Shown: positions 15,972 through 24,352, counted from the first letter of the stretch. The stretch is 64,000 bases of DNA from Jannaschia sp. M317 (GCF_025141175.1 NZ_CP081157.1:53404-117403), one strand, 5' to 3'. Notes: generated from the sequence alone by a model not told the origin. Numbers and translations are program-made.

Positions 15972-17303
15972 TCATGCGTCGATCTCGGCAAGCGCCGCGA
16001 AATCCGCCCGCGTCGCGGCGAGCGCTGCTTTCGCTCTCTGCCCATCAGGCCGCTTGTCGAACCCATCGCCCTGATGAGCGATTGGATCGACGGGGCGCCC
16101 GCCGATCCGAACCTCGAAATGCAAGTTCGGCCCCGTCGCCGTGCCCGTATCGCCGACCACGCCGATTGGATCGTCTGCGGCCACGACGTCCCCCGCAGAC
16201 AGTCCCGGACGAATGGCATCGAGATGGGCATACCGAGTCATCGTATCGTTGCCGTGTGTGATTTCGACAACCTTGCCGTATCCGCCTCTCCATCCGACAA
16301 AAGCGATACGTCCGGCGGCGGTGGATTTGACAGGCGTGCCGCGCATGGCTGCATAATCGACGCCGGTGTGCTGCCGCATGTCTCCGAAGATGGGGTGTCG
16401 GCGTGGGCCGAAGACCGACGACAGGCGGGCATTTTCTACAGGCGGCACCAGGTCTTTAAGAAGAGCACCGTTGCGATAGATGGAGTGTCGGCTTCCGGCA
16501 TCCTCACTCGGCCACAGAACCTCGTACAGCATGCCTTCGACATCGACTGCGGCGTATCGCATGGTCGGGCGTCCAACTGCCGTTCCATCCGGAAGCATTG
16601 TCTCGTCCCATAGAATGCTGAGCCGCTCGCCGCCCTGCAAATCCCGTCGCATATCCACGAACCCATCAAGGATCCTCCCAAGGTCATTCGCGAAACCGGT
16701 CGGGACGCCAGCACGATCCAGAGAGGCGTAAATCGACCCTTCGACTTCCAGCGCACCGGCGCGGGCGACCTGCTCCGCTTCCGGCTCGATTGTCCGGGCA
16801 GAGACCGTCGATCCAAGCGTGACCTCGATCGTTTTGCCTTCGCCGACGGCCAACTCGACCGATACGGGAACGGGTGTCGATCCGTAGAGCACTCGCAATT
16901 CGTACCCTGGCTTGAGCTTACGCAGGTCATACTCTGACGCGAGCGCATCCGTGATTGCCGACTTCATAGGGCTATCCACACCTGCTGCTTCAAGCATCGA
17001 GCCGAGCGTATCTCCTGGGTCGAGGGTCTTGGACCAGGGGGGGAGAGCGAGTGCGGCTCTGATCGCCTCAAGACTACTCGGTATGTCAGGCAGGTCGAGA
17101 TATGGTTGCAGGGTCACTGGCCGGGTCTCCGCCATTGCGACAGCGACCTTCGGAGCAGCTGGTTCGGCGGGAGCGGCGAGGCTTGTCGGCGCCGCGCTCA
17201 AAATCCGTGGCGGCTCCGCCATAGGCATCCGCCAAGCCGTCGTGCCGCCGACAGTCATGATCGACGCCAGTCCCAGAAGGCCCATTGTTCCAATTTTGTT
17301 CAT
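15972..17303 (-). CDS. M23 peptidoglycan endopeptidase (LytM domain)
   Basis: 443 residues. An N-terminal signal/anchor segment (MGLLGLASIMTVGG) is followed by an OapA/LysM-like region (LDPGDTLGSMLEAAGV) and a C-terminal M23 domain with the zinc ligands RQHTGVDYA and HLDAIRPG, and the closing LHFEVRIGG. M23 enzymes cut peptide cross-links in peptidoglycan. Its start overlaps the SCO gene stop by 4 bases. Placing a wall hydrolase in a metal-induced operon alongside L,D-transpeptidases under the same regulator implies coordinated wall turnover. The enzyme itself needs Zn2+. Confidence 0.88.
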   Translation of the reverse strand: MNKIGTMGLLGLASIMTVGGTTAWRMPMAEPPRILSAAPTSLAAPAEPAAPKVAVAMAETRPVTLQPYLDLPDIPSSLEAIRAALALPPWSKTLDPGDTLGSMLEAAGVDSPMKSAITDALASEYDLRKLKPGYELRVLYGSTPVPVSVELAVGEGKTIEVTLGSTVSARTIEPEAEQVARAGALEVEGSIYASLDRAGVPTGFANDLGRILDGFVDMRRDLQGGERLSILWDETMLPDGTAVGRPTMRYAAVDVEGMLYEVLWPSEDAGSRHSIYRNGALLKDLVPPVENARLSSVFGPRRHPIFGDMRQHTGVDYAAMRGTPVKSTAAGRIAFVGWRGGYGKVVEITHGNDTMTRYAHLDAIRPGLSAGDVVAADDPIGVVGDTGTATGPNLHFEVRIGGRPVDPIAHQGDGFDKRPDGQRAKAALAATRADFAALAEIDA

Positions 17304-17920
17304 TGCCCTGCCTCTTCATTCTGAAACGCTCGCCGTATTTTTGGCAATGCGAAGTCCCTCGGTTCGTGATAGTCGATAGCCGTCACGAAACGTCCTGTCG
17401 CGTCGAATAGGAAGACGCCTGCCGTATGGTCCATCGTGTAGTCTTCCTCCAGCGGGACCTTTCGATATCCTACGCGGAATCCCGCCGCGGCCTTCGCTGT
17501 CTCCGGGGGCGTGCCGGTCCAGCCTTGGATCGCCGAGTGGAAGAACCCGACATATTCTGAAAGGATCTCCACCGTGTCCCGTTCCGGATCGACCGTGATC
17601 AGAACGGGCGTGATCCGCTCTGCATCTGTGCCCAGCTCGTCGAGCCAGCCCGAAATATCCGACAGCGTCGTCGGACAGATCTCGGGACAATGGGTGAAGC
17701 CGAAGAACACGAGTGCCGGCTTGCCGGCCAAGGTATCCGGGCCGACGTTGCGGCCCGATTGGTCGGTCAAGGTGAATGACATCTCGGTCAGCGGCAAAGG
17801 CCGGGGATCGTCCGTCTGAGCTTGGTCTGCTCCGGGGCCATCGACCTGCCACCAGCCAAGCAGCAGAGCGAAGACCAGCGCAGCGACGACGGCGCCCGAG
17901 GCGAGAAAAGTCCGACGCAT
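17300..17920 (-). CDS. SCO1/SenC-family copper/thiol protein
   Basis: 206 residues with an N-terminal membrane anchor (FLASGAVVAALVFALLLGW) and a thioredoxin-fold domain. CPEIC is the copper-binding CxxxC pair, and the distal His is in DYTMDHTAGVFLFD. SCO proteins deliver copper to cytochrome oxidase CuA or act as periplasmic thiol reductants. This is the second SCO gene of the operon (the other is at 19033). The ATG at 17920 is preferred over an upstream ATG at 17971 because it begins the hydrophobic anchor directly. It is followed by the M23 gene with a 4-base overlap. Confidence 0.88.
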   Translation of the reverse strand: MRRTFLASGAVVAALVFALLLGWWQVDGPGADQAQTDDPRPLPLTEMSFTLTDQSGRNVGPDTLAGKPALVFFGFTHCPEICPTTLSDISGWLDELGTDAERITPVLITVDPERDTVEILSEYVGFFHSAIQGWTGTPPETAKAAAGFRVGYRKVPLEEDYTMDHTAGVFLFDATGRFVTAIDYHEPRDFALPKIRRAFQNEEAGQ

Positions 17921-17930
17921 TCCCGGTCGC

Positions 17931-18590
17931 TCAATCGGTCGTAGCCGCGACTTCAGCCTCGACCATCGCAATGAGTTGTGCGGCCCCGAACTCGGGCAGC
18001 GGCTTTCCGTTCACGAAGAAGGTCGGTGTTCCGCGGATGCCGACCGCCTCGACGTCGGCACGGTCTTGGTTGAGCACGCCGATCACGTCGGGCGCGCGCA
18101 TCTGCGTCTCAGCTGCCTCGGCGTCGAGACCGGCAGCGACGGCGACCTCCATGATGAGAGCAATGTTGGCACCTCCATGCGACGCCCATCGGGGCTGTGC
18201 CTCCAGCAGGGCGTCCATGACGGGAAGAAACACGCCCTGCATACGGGCAGCCTCGAGCACCTTGACGGCCACCTCGGAGGCCTCGCCGTGGAATGGCGTG
18301 TAACGGACGACGACCCGAACATCGTCTGGGTGGTCCTCGAGAATGCCTTTTACGATAGGATGGAAGCGGCGGCAGGCCTCACAGGCCGGATCGAAGAATT
18401 CGACGATGGTCACGGGCGCGTCTTCGCGCCCCAAGATCGGCGAATGGCCCCGCACCAGCGCGTCCTGCGCCTGGACTGGCTCCGCTGTCGCGATAGCGGC
18501 CGTGTCCGGGCGGCCCATGTACCAAGTGCCACCGGCGAAGAGCGTTAAGGCAACGGCGAGGATGGCAAGGAGTGTGGTCTTGGTGGTCAT
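17931..18590 (-). CDS. DsbA-family periplasmic thiol oxidoreductase
   Basis: 219 residues. It has a signal or anchor helix at residues 4-22, then PVTIVEFFDPACEACRRFHP carrying the redox CEAC, and a cis-proline segment GIRGTPTFFVNG. It resembles the Com1/DsbA-like thioredoxins that pair with DsbB. It would form or shuffle disulfides in exported proteins. Its start overlaps the dsbB stop by 4 bases. Within this operon it could protect or re-oxidise periplasmic thiols damaged by soft metals. Substrates are unknown. Confidence 0.87.
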   Translation of the reverse strand: MTTKTTLLAILAVALTLFAGGTWYMGRPDTAAIATAEPVQAQDALVRGHSPILGREDAPVTIVEFFDPACEACRRFHPIVKGILEDHPDDVRVVVRYTPFHGEASEVAVKVLEAARMQGVFLPVMDALLEAQPRWASHGGANIALIMEVAVAAGLDAEAAETQMRAPDVIGVLNQDRADVEAVGIRGTPTFFVNGKPLPEFGAAQLIAMVEAEVAATTD

Positions 18591-19030
18591 GTGGCAATCC
18601 GTCGAAGAGGCAGGAGAAAGAAGCCGATCGCGGCAAAGGCACCGAGCGCCATCATCGGGATCGGGAGGCCGAGAAAGAGCATCCCATCATCGGTGCAGGA
18701 CGGTCCGGTATCGGAACAAGGCGTGATCGGCGCGGGCACAAGCCCGACGTAGAGGGCCATGTGGTAACCCGCGATCAGGACACCCCCTGCCGCAAGCGGC
18801 AAGGCATAGACCCAAACTTTCGTATCTTCTCGCCAGACGGCGACCCCGAGCACGATCGCGAGCGGGAACATGAAGGCGCGCTGATACCAGCAGAGAGTAC
18901 AGGGCATCTGTCCCAGAACCTCGCCTATGAAAAGCACAGCCAGCGACGATCCTAGGGCCAAGACCCAAGCGATTAGGAGATAGCGCGTCGCAGTGCCATC
19001 CAGCGCGCTACCGGTCGATATGACGGTCAT
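18587..19030 (-). CDS. dsbB: Disulfide bond formation protein B
   Basis: 147 residues and four membrane helices. The first periplasmic redox pair is in MPCTLCWYQR and the second pair in ITPCSDTGPSCTDD, as in DsbB, which re-oxidises DsbA and passes electrons to quinone. It lies between the upstream SCO gene (2-base gap) and the dsbA-like gene (4-base overlap), forming a complete oxidative thiol pair within a metal-regulated operon. Confidence 0.9.
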   Translation of the reverse strand: MTVISTGSALDGTATRYLLIAWVLALGSSLAVLFIGEVLGQMPCTLCWYQRAFMFPLAIVLGVAVWREDTKVWVYALPLAAGGVLIAGYHMALYVGLVPAPITPCSDTGPSCTDDGMLFLGLPIPMMALGAFAAIGFFLLPLRRIAT

Positions 19031-19032
19031 TT

Positions 19033-19635
19033 CTAAATCCTTCCCCGCAAGTCGTCAGCAACCTCGGAGGGTGTGGCGTTACGGTCGAAGGTGCGCACGA
19101 AGACACCTTCATCATCGAAGAGCAGCAAATTTGGCGCGTGCCCCATCGTATAGCCGTCGGGCGCACCTTCGTCCTCGACGCGCTCGTAGTAGATCTTGAA
19201 AGCGCCAGCCGTCCGTTCAAGTTGCGTGTCCGTGCCGCCCAGTCCCACGATGGCGGGGTCGAAGAAGGCGAGGTATTCCTTCAGGCGCGATGGCGTGTCG
19301 CGCGACGGGTCGACGGTGACGAAGATCGGCTGGACCTGTTCACGATCCGCGCCGAGATTGTCCATCGCGGCCGAGATTGTGGCCAGGCCTGTCGGGCAGA
19401 TATCCGGGCAGTTGGTGAAGCCAAAGAAGATCAACATCCAGCGCCCACGGAATTCGTCCCGAGTCTGCACCATGCCATTTTGGTCGGTGAGTTCGAACCG
19501 CGCCTGCACGCCGTCCGCCTCGGGCGCGACGAGGAACGGGATCGAGGTCACGCGAGATGGTGCGAGTGCCAGAAAACCGACGCCAACGAGAGCGACGGCC
19601 ACGGCAGTCCACAACACCAGTCTCAGCTTCGACAT
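19033..19635 (-). CDS. SCO1/SenC-family protein, first gene of the metal-inducible operon
   Basis: 200 residues, N-terminal membrane anchor (VLWTAVAVALVGVGFLAL), copper site FTNCPDICPTGL (CxxxC) and distal His in GYTMGHAPNLLLFD. It is the promoter-proximal gene of an operon running SCO, dsbB, dsbA-like, SCO, M23, ZIP, lspA. The MerR-type promoter (19670-19700, minus) lies 35 bases upstream of the ATG. The SCO proteins' copper/thiol role fits with the PCuAC chaperone encoded nearby (21392). Confidence 0.88.
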   Translation of the reverse strand: MSKLRLVLWTAVAVALVGVGFLALAPSRVTSIPFLVAPEADGVQARFELTDQNGMVQTRDEFRGRWMLIFFGFTNCPDICPTGLATISAAMDNLGADREQVQPIFVTVDPSRDTPSRLKEYLAFFDPAIVGLGGTDTQLERTAGAFKIYYERVEDEGAPDGYTMGHAPNLLLFDDEGVFVRTFDRNATPSEVADDLRGRI

Positions 19636-19669
19636 TTCTCGAAATAGCCCTCACGATCGCATAAGACTG

Positions 19670-19700
19670 GAGATGCGATCTCTAGTAGGTAGAGGTTCAA
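19670..19700 (-). promoter_or_regulatory. MerR-type promoter, site 3 (for the SCO-Dsb-M23-ZIP-lspA operon)
   Basis: On the minus strand: -35 TTGAAC (complement of 19695-19700), 19-bp spacer CTCTACCTACTAGAGATCG, -10 CATCTC (19670-19675). It has the same -35, spacing and half-sites as sites 1, 2 and 4. Confidence 0.82.
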
Positions 19701-19772
19701 GCGCTAAATCTTCGCGTTAGATCACGAGACCGTGAATCGCCGGACCTTCAATCACTTCAGGTATCACTCTAA

Positions 19773-19793
19773 AACCTCTGAAGCTTGAAGGTT
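19773..19793 (+). promoter_or_regulatory. Dyad in front of the merR gene (possible autoregulatory operator)
   Basis: AACCT at 19773-19777 and AGGTT at 19789-19793 form an inverted repeat with an 11-base centre, ending 11 bases before the merR ATG. The half-sites match those of the other operators, but no good -10 follows at the 19-bp position. It may act as a repressor site or only resemble one. Confidence 0.5.
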
Positions 19794-19804
19794 TAGGAGG
19801 ACAC

Positions 19805-20233
19805 ATGCTGACCATTGGAGATCTGTCGCGCCGGACCGGAACGAAGGTCCAGACGATCCGGTACTACGAAAAGATCGGAATCATGCCCGAACCCGGTCGC
19901 ACTGAGGGGAACCAGCGGCGCTATGGATCCGATGAGCTCGACCGACTGTCGTTCATACGACATGCCCGGCAGCTTGGGTTTTCCTTAGACGCGATCCGGG
20001 AACTTTTAGGATTGTCAGACATTCCAGATCGCTCCTGCGCCGAGGTCGATGACATCGCACGACGCCAGCTTCAACACGTGAAGCAACGCATCGCGCGGCT
20101 CGAAGCCTTGCGCGTCGAGTTGGCTCGGATGGTCCACGAATGCTCCGGTGGAACAGTAGGAGAATGTCGAGTTCTGGGAGTTCTGCGCGATCACGACGAG
20201 TGCCTGACACAGCATAATGAAATCGGAGCCTGA
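19805..20233 (+). CDS. MerR-family heavy-metal regulator (ZntR/CadR/PbrR type)
   Basis: 142 residues. The MerR winged helix is at 1-70 (LTIGDLSRRTGTKVQTIRYY, then EKIGIMPEPGRTEGNQRRY), followed by the dimerisation helix and a metal loop. Cys78, Cys113, Cys121 and Cys133 are present; 78, 113 and 121 match the metal ligands of ZntR-type sensors, pointing to Zn2+/Cd2+/Pb2+. GGAGG lies directly before the ATG. It is divergent from the SCO operon. It is the only MerR gene in the window and lies centrally among six matching promoters at 10517-26255, so it is the best candidate for their activator. Recognition by it is inferred, not shown. Confidence 0.9.
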   Translation: MLTIGDLSRRTGTKVQTIRYYEKIGIMPEPGRTEGNQRRYGSDELDRLSFIRHARQLGFSLDAIRELLGLSDIPDRSCAEVDDIARRQLQHVKQRIARLEALRVELARMVHECSGGTVGECRVLGVLRDHDECLTQHNEIGA

Positions 20234-20294
20234 GCGTAGAATCGCGCCGCGCGAACCAACGGCAGAAAACCTCCATGGCAATGCAGAAAAACCC

Positions 20295-20325
20295 TTGAAC
20301 CTCTAGCGGCTAGAGCGCCTAGGTC
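20295..20325 (+). promoter_or_regulatory. MerR-type promoter, site 4 (for the CDF exporter)
   Basis: -35 TTGAAC at 20295-20300, 19-bp spacer CTCTAGCGGCTAGAGCGCC, -10 TAGGTC at 20320-20325. CTCTAG and CTAGAG form the dyad. The CDF ATG is about 100 bases downstream. Confidence 0.82.
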
Positions 20326-20423
20326 TCGATCAGAACGGGGTGGATTTAGGGATTTCGGCTCGCCCCAAGGGGGGCCGGCTTCATCCGGCAATCTCCTCCC
20401 CATAGACGAGCTGGAGCCGCCGC

Positions 20424-21362
20424 ATGTCGCACGATCATGGTCACGTACATCTTGATCCGGCTTCGGGTGACCGGCGTGTCGCGGTGGCGATCTGGGCAAA
20501 CGGCTTACTCACTATCGCGCAGATTTTGGGTGGAATCCTCTCCGGAAGCCTGGCGCTGATCGCGGACGCCATCCACAATCTATCCGACATGGCCTCGCTG
20601 GTCATCGCTTTCGCGGCGCGCAAGATCTCGCGACGTCCCGCGGATGCACGCATGACATTCGGCTATGGGCGTGTGGAAGTCGTGGCCGCATTAATCAATT
20701 ACACCTCGCTGATTTTGATCGGGATCTACCTGATCTACGAGGGCATCATGCGCTTTATCGAGCCTTCCGAGGTCTCAGGCTGGACGGTCGTCATCCTCGG
20801 AGGTATCGCCCTGATCGTCGATGCCCTTACGGCCGCGCTGACCTATTCGATGCAGAAGGGGAGCGTGAACATCCGCGCCCTCTTTCTGCACAACTTGTCC
20901 GACGCGCTCGCCTCCGTTGCGGTGATCGTCGCTGGAAGCCTGATCCTGCTTTATGACTTGTACTGGATCGATCCGGCCATCACGCTCGGGATCGCAGCCT
21001 ATATCCTCTATCTCGCGCTAACTGAGATCGGCGGGCCGATCCGAACACTGATGCTGGGCTGCCCTCCGGAGTTGGATGCGGAGGCGGTCATCGCGGCCGT
21101 GGAAGAGATCGACGGCGTGGAGGAACTGCACCATGTGCATCTGTGGCAGATGGAAGAACACCAAGCGGCCTTCGACGCGCATGTCGTCCTCCTCACCGAT
21201 CGCTGGAACGAAGCGGAAAACGTGAAGCGCGCGATCAAGATCCACCTTCGAGACGCATTCGATATCGATCATACGACGCTCGAACTGGAGCGGGCCGATC
21301 ACCGGCATCGCGAAGCTGCACAACTCGGACATGAAGATGCTGGATCGGCCCAAGGCACCTAA
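20424..21362 (+). CDS. Cation diffusion facilitator (Zn2+/Cd2+/Co2+ exporter, CzcD/ZitB type)
   Basis: 312 residues with six membrane helices. The two metal-site motifs are HNLSD in TM2 and HNLSDALASV in TM5. The N-terminus (SHDHGHVHLD) and the C-terminus (ADHRHREAAQLGH) are His-rich. The cytoplasmic domain contains LHHVHLW. It exports Zn2+-like ions from the cytoplasm in exchange for protons. It is controlled by MerR-type site 4 and followed after 29 bases by the PCuAC gene, so the two are probably co-transcribed. Confidence 0.92.
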   Translation: MSHDHGHVHLDPASGDRRVAVAIWANGLLTIAQILGGILSGSLALIADAIHNLSDMASLVIAFAARKISRRPADARMTFGYGRVEVVAALINYTSLILIGIYLIYEGIMRFIEPSEVSGWTVVILGGIALIVDALTAALTYSMQKGSVNIRALFLHNLSDALASVAVIVAGSLILLYDLYWIDPAITLGIAAYILYLALTEIGGPIRTLMLGCPPELDAEAVIAAVEEIDGVEELHHVHLWQMEEHQAAFDAHVVLLTDRWNEAENVKRAIKIHLRDAFDIDHTTLELERADHRHREAAQLGHEDAGSAQGT

Positions 21363-21391
21363 CTAACACGACACAAATCACGGAGACCACA

Positions 21392-21931
21392 ATGCGTCGC
21401 ACACTGCTTTCGTTCCTGCTGACGGCGACCGCTGCCCTACCCCTCTCTGCTCACGAGTTTTCGGGCAAGGATCTGGAGATCGGGCATCCCTACACTCATC
21501 CCATGCCCAGCGTCGCACCGACGGCGATCGCCTATCTGACGGTGACCAATACGGGCACCGAACCCGATCGATTGGTCGCGGTCGAGGCGACGAATTTCGA
21601 AGGCGCGAGCCTCCACCGGACCGAAATTGCGGACGGCATCGCACGGATGCGATCACAGCCTGAAGGCATCGTCATTCCGCCCGGCGAAACCATCGCGTTC
21701 GAGCCCAATGGCTACCATGTCATGCTCGAAGGTTTGGGCGGCGATCCTATCGAGCTGGACGAGACCTTCCCTGCGGTCTTGGTCTTCCAGCGTGCTGGCA
21801 ACGTCGAGATCGTCATCAACGTCGATCCTCGTGGCGCGGGGATTTCCGGAGGCGATCACTCCGACCAAAGCGACATGGAGGGTATGGGCGACGATCCGAA
21901 TGACCACGACGAAATGGACGAGGAGGACTAA
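21392..21931 (+). CDS. PCuAC-type periplasmic copper chaperone
   Basis: 179 residues with a signal peptide (LLSFLLTATAALPLSAHE). The core shows the PCuAC spacing: H in LHRTEI, M in IARMR, and H and M in YHVMLEGL. It binds Cu(I) in the periplasm and hands it to SCO or directly to CuA of cytochrome oxidase. An unusual acidic, Met/His-containing tail of about 30 residues (HSDQSDMEGMGDDP and onward) extends the protein and could bind further metal. It probably works with the two SCO proteins encoded on the other strand nearby. Confidence 0.87.
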   Translation: MRRTLLSFLLTATAALPLSAHEFSGKDLEIGHPYTHPMPSVAPTAIAYLTVTNTGTEPDRLVAVEATNFEGASLHRTEIADGIARMRSQPEGIVIPPGETIAFEPNGYHVMLEGLGGDPIELDETFPAVLVFQRAGNVEIVINVDPRGAGISGGDHSDQSDMEGMGDDPNDHDEMDEED

Positions 21932-21953
21932 CTGTCGTGAACGCTCGGTAGCC

Positions 21954-22877
21954 TTAGGCCCGAATATGCTGCACCGTCGGCTCGTCTTCGACGTCGATCT
22001 CGACAGTCACGTGATCCATACCAAACTGTTCCTCCATCCTAGCCCTGATCGCAGCCCGCACCGTTAGCTGATCCGCGTCTCGCGTGATGGTAGCCTCGAG
22101 TGTCGCAACGGGCCGTTCTTGAGTGATCGACCACGCATGCAGGTGATCGACCGACACCACGCCTGGTACTGAAGCGACGAGGTCGGTCGTCACTTCGCGC
22201 GTATCGAACCCAGCCGGCGCACCCTCGAGAAGTATGTGCCCGCTCTCTTTCACTACGCTCCAAGCCGATCGCAGGATGAGCAAAGCAACCAACACCGACA
22301 AGATCGGGTCGATAGGTGTCCAGCCGGTGAAGATAATCACGAGGGCTGCCGCAAGGGCGGCGACGGAACCGAATAGATCTCCAAGAACATGAAGCGCGGC
22401 GGCCCTGACGTTAAGGTTCTCTCCTTCTGTGCGCGACAGGATCCAGAACGATAGGACGTTGACTGCAAGGCCACCCGCAGCGACCCAGAGCATCAGACCT
22501 CCCAGGACGGTGCTTGGTTCGCTCAAACGATGCCAGGCTTCGAAGCAAATCCAGATCGCGATAGCGAACAGCGACAAACCATTCACAAGCGCTGCGAGGA
22601 CGGAAAAGCGATCGAAGCCGTATGTTCGCTTCCAGTCCGCGGGGCGGCGGGCCAGCCGGAATGCGAACCAGGCTAAGACGAGCGAGGCGAAATCCGTCAG
22701 CATGTGTCCCGCATCGGCCAATAGCGCGAGCGATCCCGATACAACGCCACCTACCACTTCGGCCCCCATGAAGCCGCCTGTCAGAAGGGCCGCGAGTCCG
22801 ATCGCACGCTCCTTCGACCGTTTCTTCTCGGGTGAAGCGTCTTGATCGCCGCTTCCATGCGCGTGTCCTGCACCCAT
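21954..22877 (-). CDS. Second cation diffusion facilitator (ZitB-like)
   Basis: 307 residues and six membrane helices. The TM2 metal motif is HMLTD (DAGHMLTDFASL) and the TM5 motif is HVLGD. The N-terminus (GAGHAHGSGDQD) is short and His-containing. HxxxD pairs are typical for Zn2+/Cd2+ exporters of the ZitB/ZnT group. It differs enough from the 20424 gene to be a separate lineage rather than a recent duplicate. It lies 44 bases downstream of the methyltransferase gene at 22922 on the same strand and may be the last gene of the unit starting at 24291. Confidence 0.9.
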   Translation of the reverse strand: MGAGHAHGSGDQDASPEKKRSKERAIGLAALLTGGFMGAEVVGGVVSGSLALLADAGHMLTDFASLVLAWFAFRLARRPADWKRTYGFDRFSVLAALVNGLSLFAIAIWICFEAWHRLSEPSTVLGGLMLWVAAGGLAVNVLSFWILSRTEGENLNVRAAALHVLGDLFGSVAALAAALVIIFTGWTPIDPILSVLVALLILRSAWSVVKESGHILLEGAPAGFDTREVTTDLVASVPGVVSVDHLHAWSITQERPVATLEATITRDADQLTVRAAIRARMEEQFGMDHVTVEIDVEDEPTVQHIRA

Positions 22878-22921
22878 CCTTCAGTTTCCCTCCCAAGACC
22901 CGGAGCCCGTTGTCCGGCGGC

Positions 22922-23482
22922 TCAACGCACGAAACCGACAAACCGTGCCGTTCGGCTCAGATAAATGTCGTAAGCCGTGCCATAGGTCCTCCTAAGCCAC
23001 GGCTCTTCGGCAAAGGGCGCGATCGCCAGCGCGATGATGATCCCGATCGCAACCGGGACAACCCAGACGGATGCGGCAAGCAGTATCCATCCACTCATGA
23101 TCATCATGTCTGCGAAGTATTGCGGGTTGCGAGACCATCGATACCAGCCATCGACCTGCAACGCCGCCGGGCCGCCGCTGGTCGCCCCCAGACCAATATT
23201 CGCGACCGCGCTCCAAACCACGACGTTGCCAATCAGAATAAGGGGGAGTCCGAGGCCCCAACGAAGCCAGTTTGGCCAATCGAGCCCGTTCCAGTTCAAG
23301 ATGCCCAACCCGATTGCACAGCCGAACACCCAGAAAGTCGGCAGCCATATTGCGATAAATGTCATTGGCGTAACCGCACGGAGCGGCCAGAGCCGTCGCT
23401 CCGGAACAGCGATCGACCACAAGAGCATCACAATCACTGCCACGTTCACGAGGCTTCCCGAGAGAAGAAGGATTTCCCTCAA
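22922..23482 (-). CDS. Isoprenylcysteine-carboxyl-methyltransferase-like membrane protein
   Basis: 186 residues with about five membrane helices and the C-terminal ICMT/PEMT signature: WSRNPQYFADMMIMSGW, then FAEEPWLRRTYGTAYDIYL. This fold transfers a methyl group from S-adenosylmethionine to lipid-like or thiol substrates at the membrane. Members are often found next to cation exporters in bacterial metal islands, with unknown substrates. It overlaps the preceding transglutaminase-like gene by 4 bases, so both share one transcript and possibly the same MerR-type promoter (site 5). Confidence 0.78.
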   Translation of the reverse strand: MREILLLSGSLVNVAVIVMLLWSIAVPERRLWPLRAVTPMTFIAIWLPTFWVFGCAIGLGILNWNGLDWPNWLRWGLGLPLILIGNVVVWSAVANIGLGATSGGPAALQVDGWYRWSRNPQYFADMMIMSGWILLAASVWVVPVAIGIIIALAIAPFAEEPWLRRTYGTAYDIYLSRTARFVGFVR

Positions 23483-24291
23483 GGCTGAGCCCGCTGGCGA
23501 CCGACAGACTCCGGTTCTGACCCCAACGGAGAAAGACTGTCGGATCGATCATCGGCTACCATGAGCGCCGAGGTCCCAGGAATCGTGGGCACCCTCCCCC
23601 GGCGGATGCCAGCGACGCGGGCGTTCATCCAGTGGCGGATCGCATGTCGGTAGATAAACCCGCGCACGAGGCCGAATGCTTGGGTATGCTTGGCATAGAA
23701 AGCGTCTGGATCGTCGTAGAGCCCGAGGTCGCGGTTGATCCCCGTGCGCTGGATGTAGGTGTCACTGCCCGTCCAAGCGACCGGCGGATCGGTCAGGCAG
23801 TCCGTCCCTGCCCCGTAGGCGCAGAGCGACGAGCGGCCGGCGAACGCGGTCTGGAGCGCGGACAGGAACAACGCGTCGAGGATGAACCCTTCGAGGTTCA
23901 CCCATGCCCCACCCCGTTCGACCTCCACCCAGGAATGCAGGATGCTTTCGGGCGCGATGCGGTAGGCGATTTCGGGCACCACGCCGCGCTGGAGCGCCTT
24001 GTGGATGGTGAAACCGTGCAGGCGGCAGGGGACGTCCAAGCCACGCAGCAGCGCCATGAGCAGCGTCGCCTTGGTGTTGCATTGCCCGTAGCCATCGCGC
24101 AGCACCTCCGAGGCCGGAATCGCGTCGTCGCGGTTGAAACCGAACGCGATTTCGTCGCGGACGAAGTCGTAGGCCGCGCCGATGCGTTCAAAAGGCGACA
24201 GGGTGGTCCAACCCCGCGCCGTGATCAGGTTGCCGATCGCGGTGGCGTCGAAGTTCAACAGATCGGTGCGGCGGAGGTGTCGATCGGTCAT
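23479..24291 (-). CDS. Transglutaminase-like (papain-fold) protein
   Basis: 270 residues without an obvious signal peptide. The catalytic triad of the transglutaminase superfamily is visible: Cys in GYGQCNTKATLL, His in SILHSWVEVE and Asn in AWVNLEG. Related bacterial proteins act as proteases or amidases on peptides. In this operon a role in peptide stapling, peptidoglycan precursors or metal-peptide turnover is possible but unproven. It is the first gene of a unit continuing with the methyltransferase and probably the second CDF. A variant MerR-type promoter (site 5) begins about 30 bases upstream. Confidence 0.8.
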   Translation of the reverse strand: MTDRHLRRTDLLNFDATAIGNLITARGWTTLSPFERIGAAYDFVRDEIAFGFNRDDAIPASEVLRDGYGQCNTKATLLMALLRGLDVPCRLHGFTIHKALQRGVVPEIAYRIAPESILHSWVEVERGGAWVNLEGFILDALFLSALQTAFAGRSSLCAYGAGTDCLTDPPVAWTGSDTYIQRTGINRDLGLYDDPDAFYAKHTQAFGLVRGFIYRHAIRHWMNARVAGIRRGRVPTIPGTSALMVADDRSDSLSPLGSEPESVGRQRAQP

Positions 24292-24321
24292 GTCAGCGCC
24301 CTTGATTCGTTTGTCCCGTCC

Positions 24322-24352
24322 AAGATGCGATCTACAGCGGCTGTAGCTTCAA
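24322..24352 (-). promoter_or_regulatory. MerR-type promoter, site 5 (variant; for the transglutaminase-methyltransferase unit)
   Basis: On the minus strand: -35 TTGAAG (24347-24352), 19-bp spacer CTACAGCCGCTGTAGATCG, -10 CATCTT (24322-24327). CTACAG and CTGTAG form a perfect dyad. The flank GATCG next to CAT(C)T is shared with site 3. The CTACAG half-site resembles the lead/cadmium promoters of PbrR and CadR. Confidence 0.75.
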
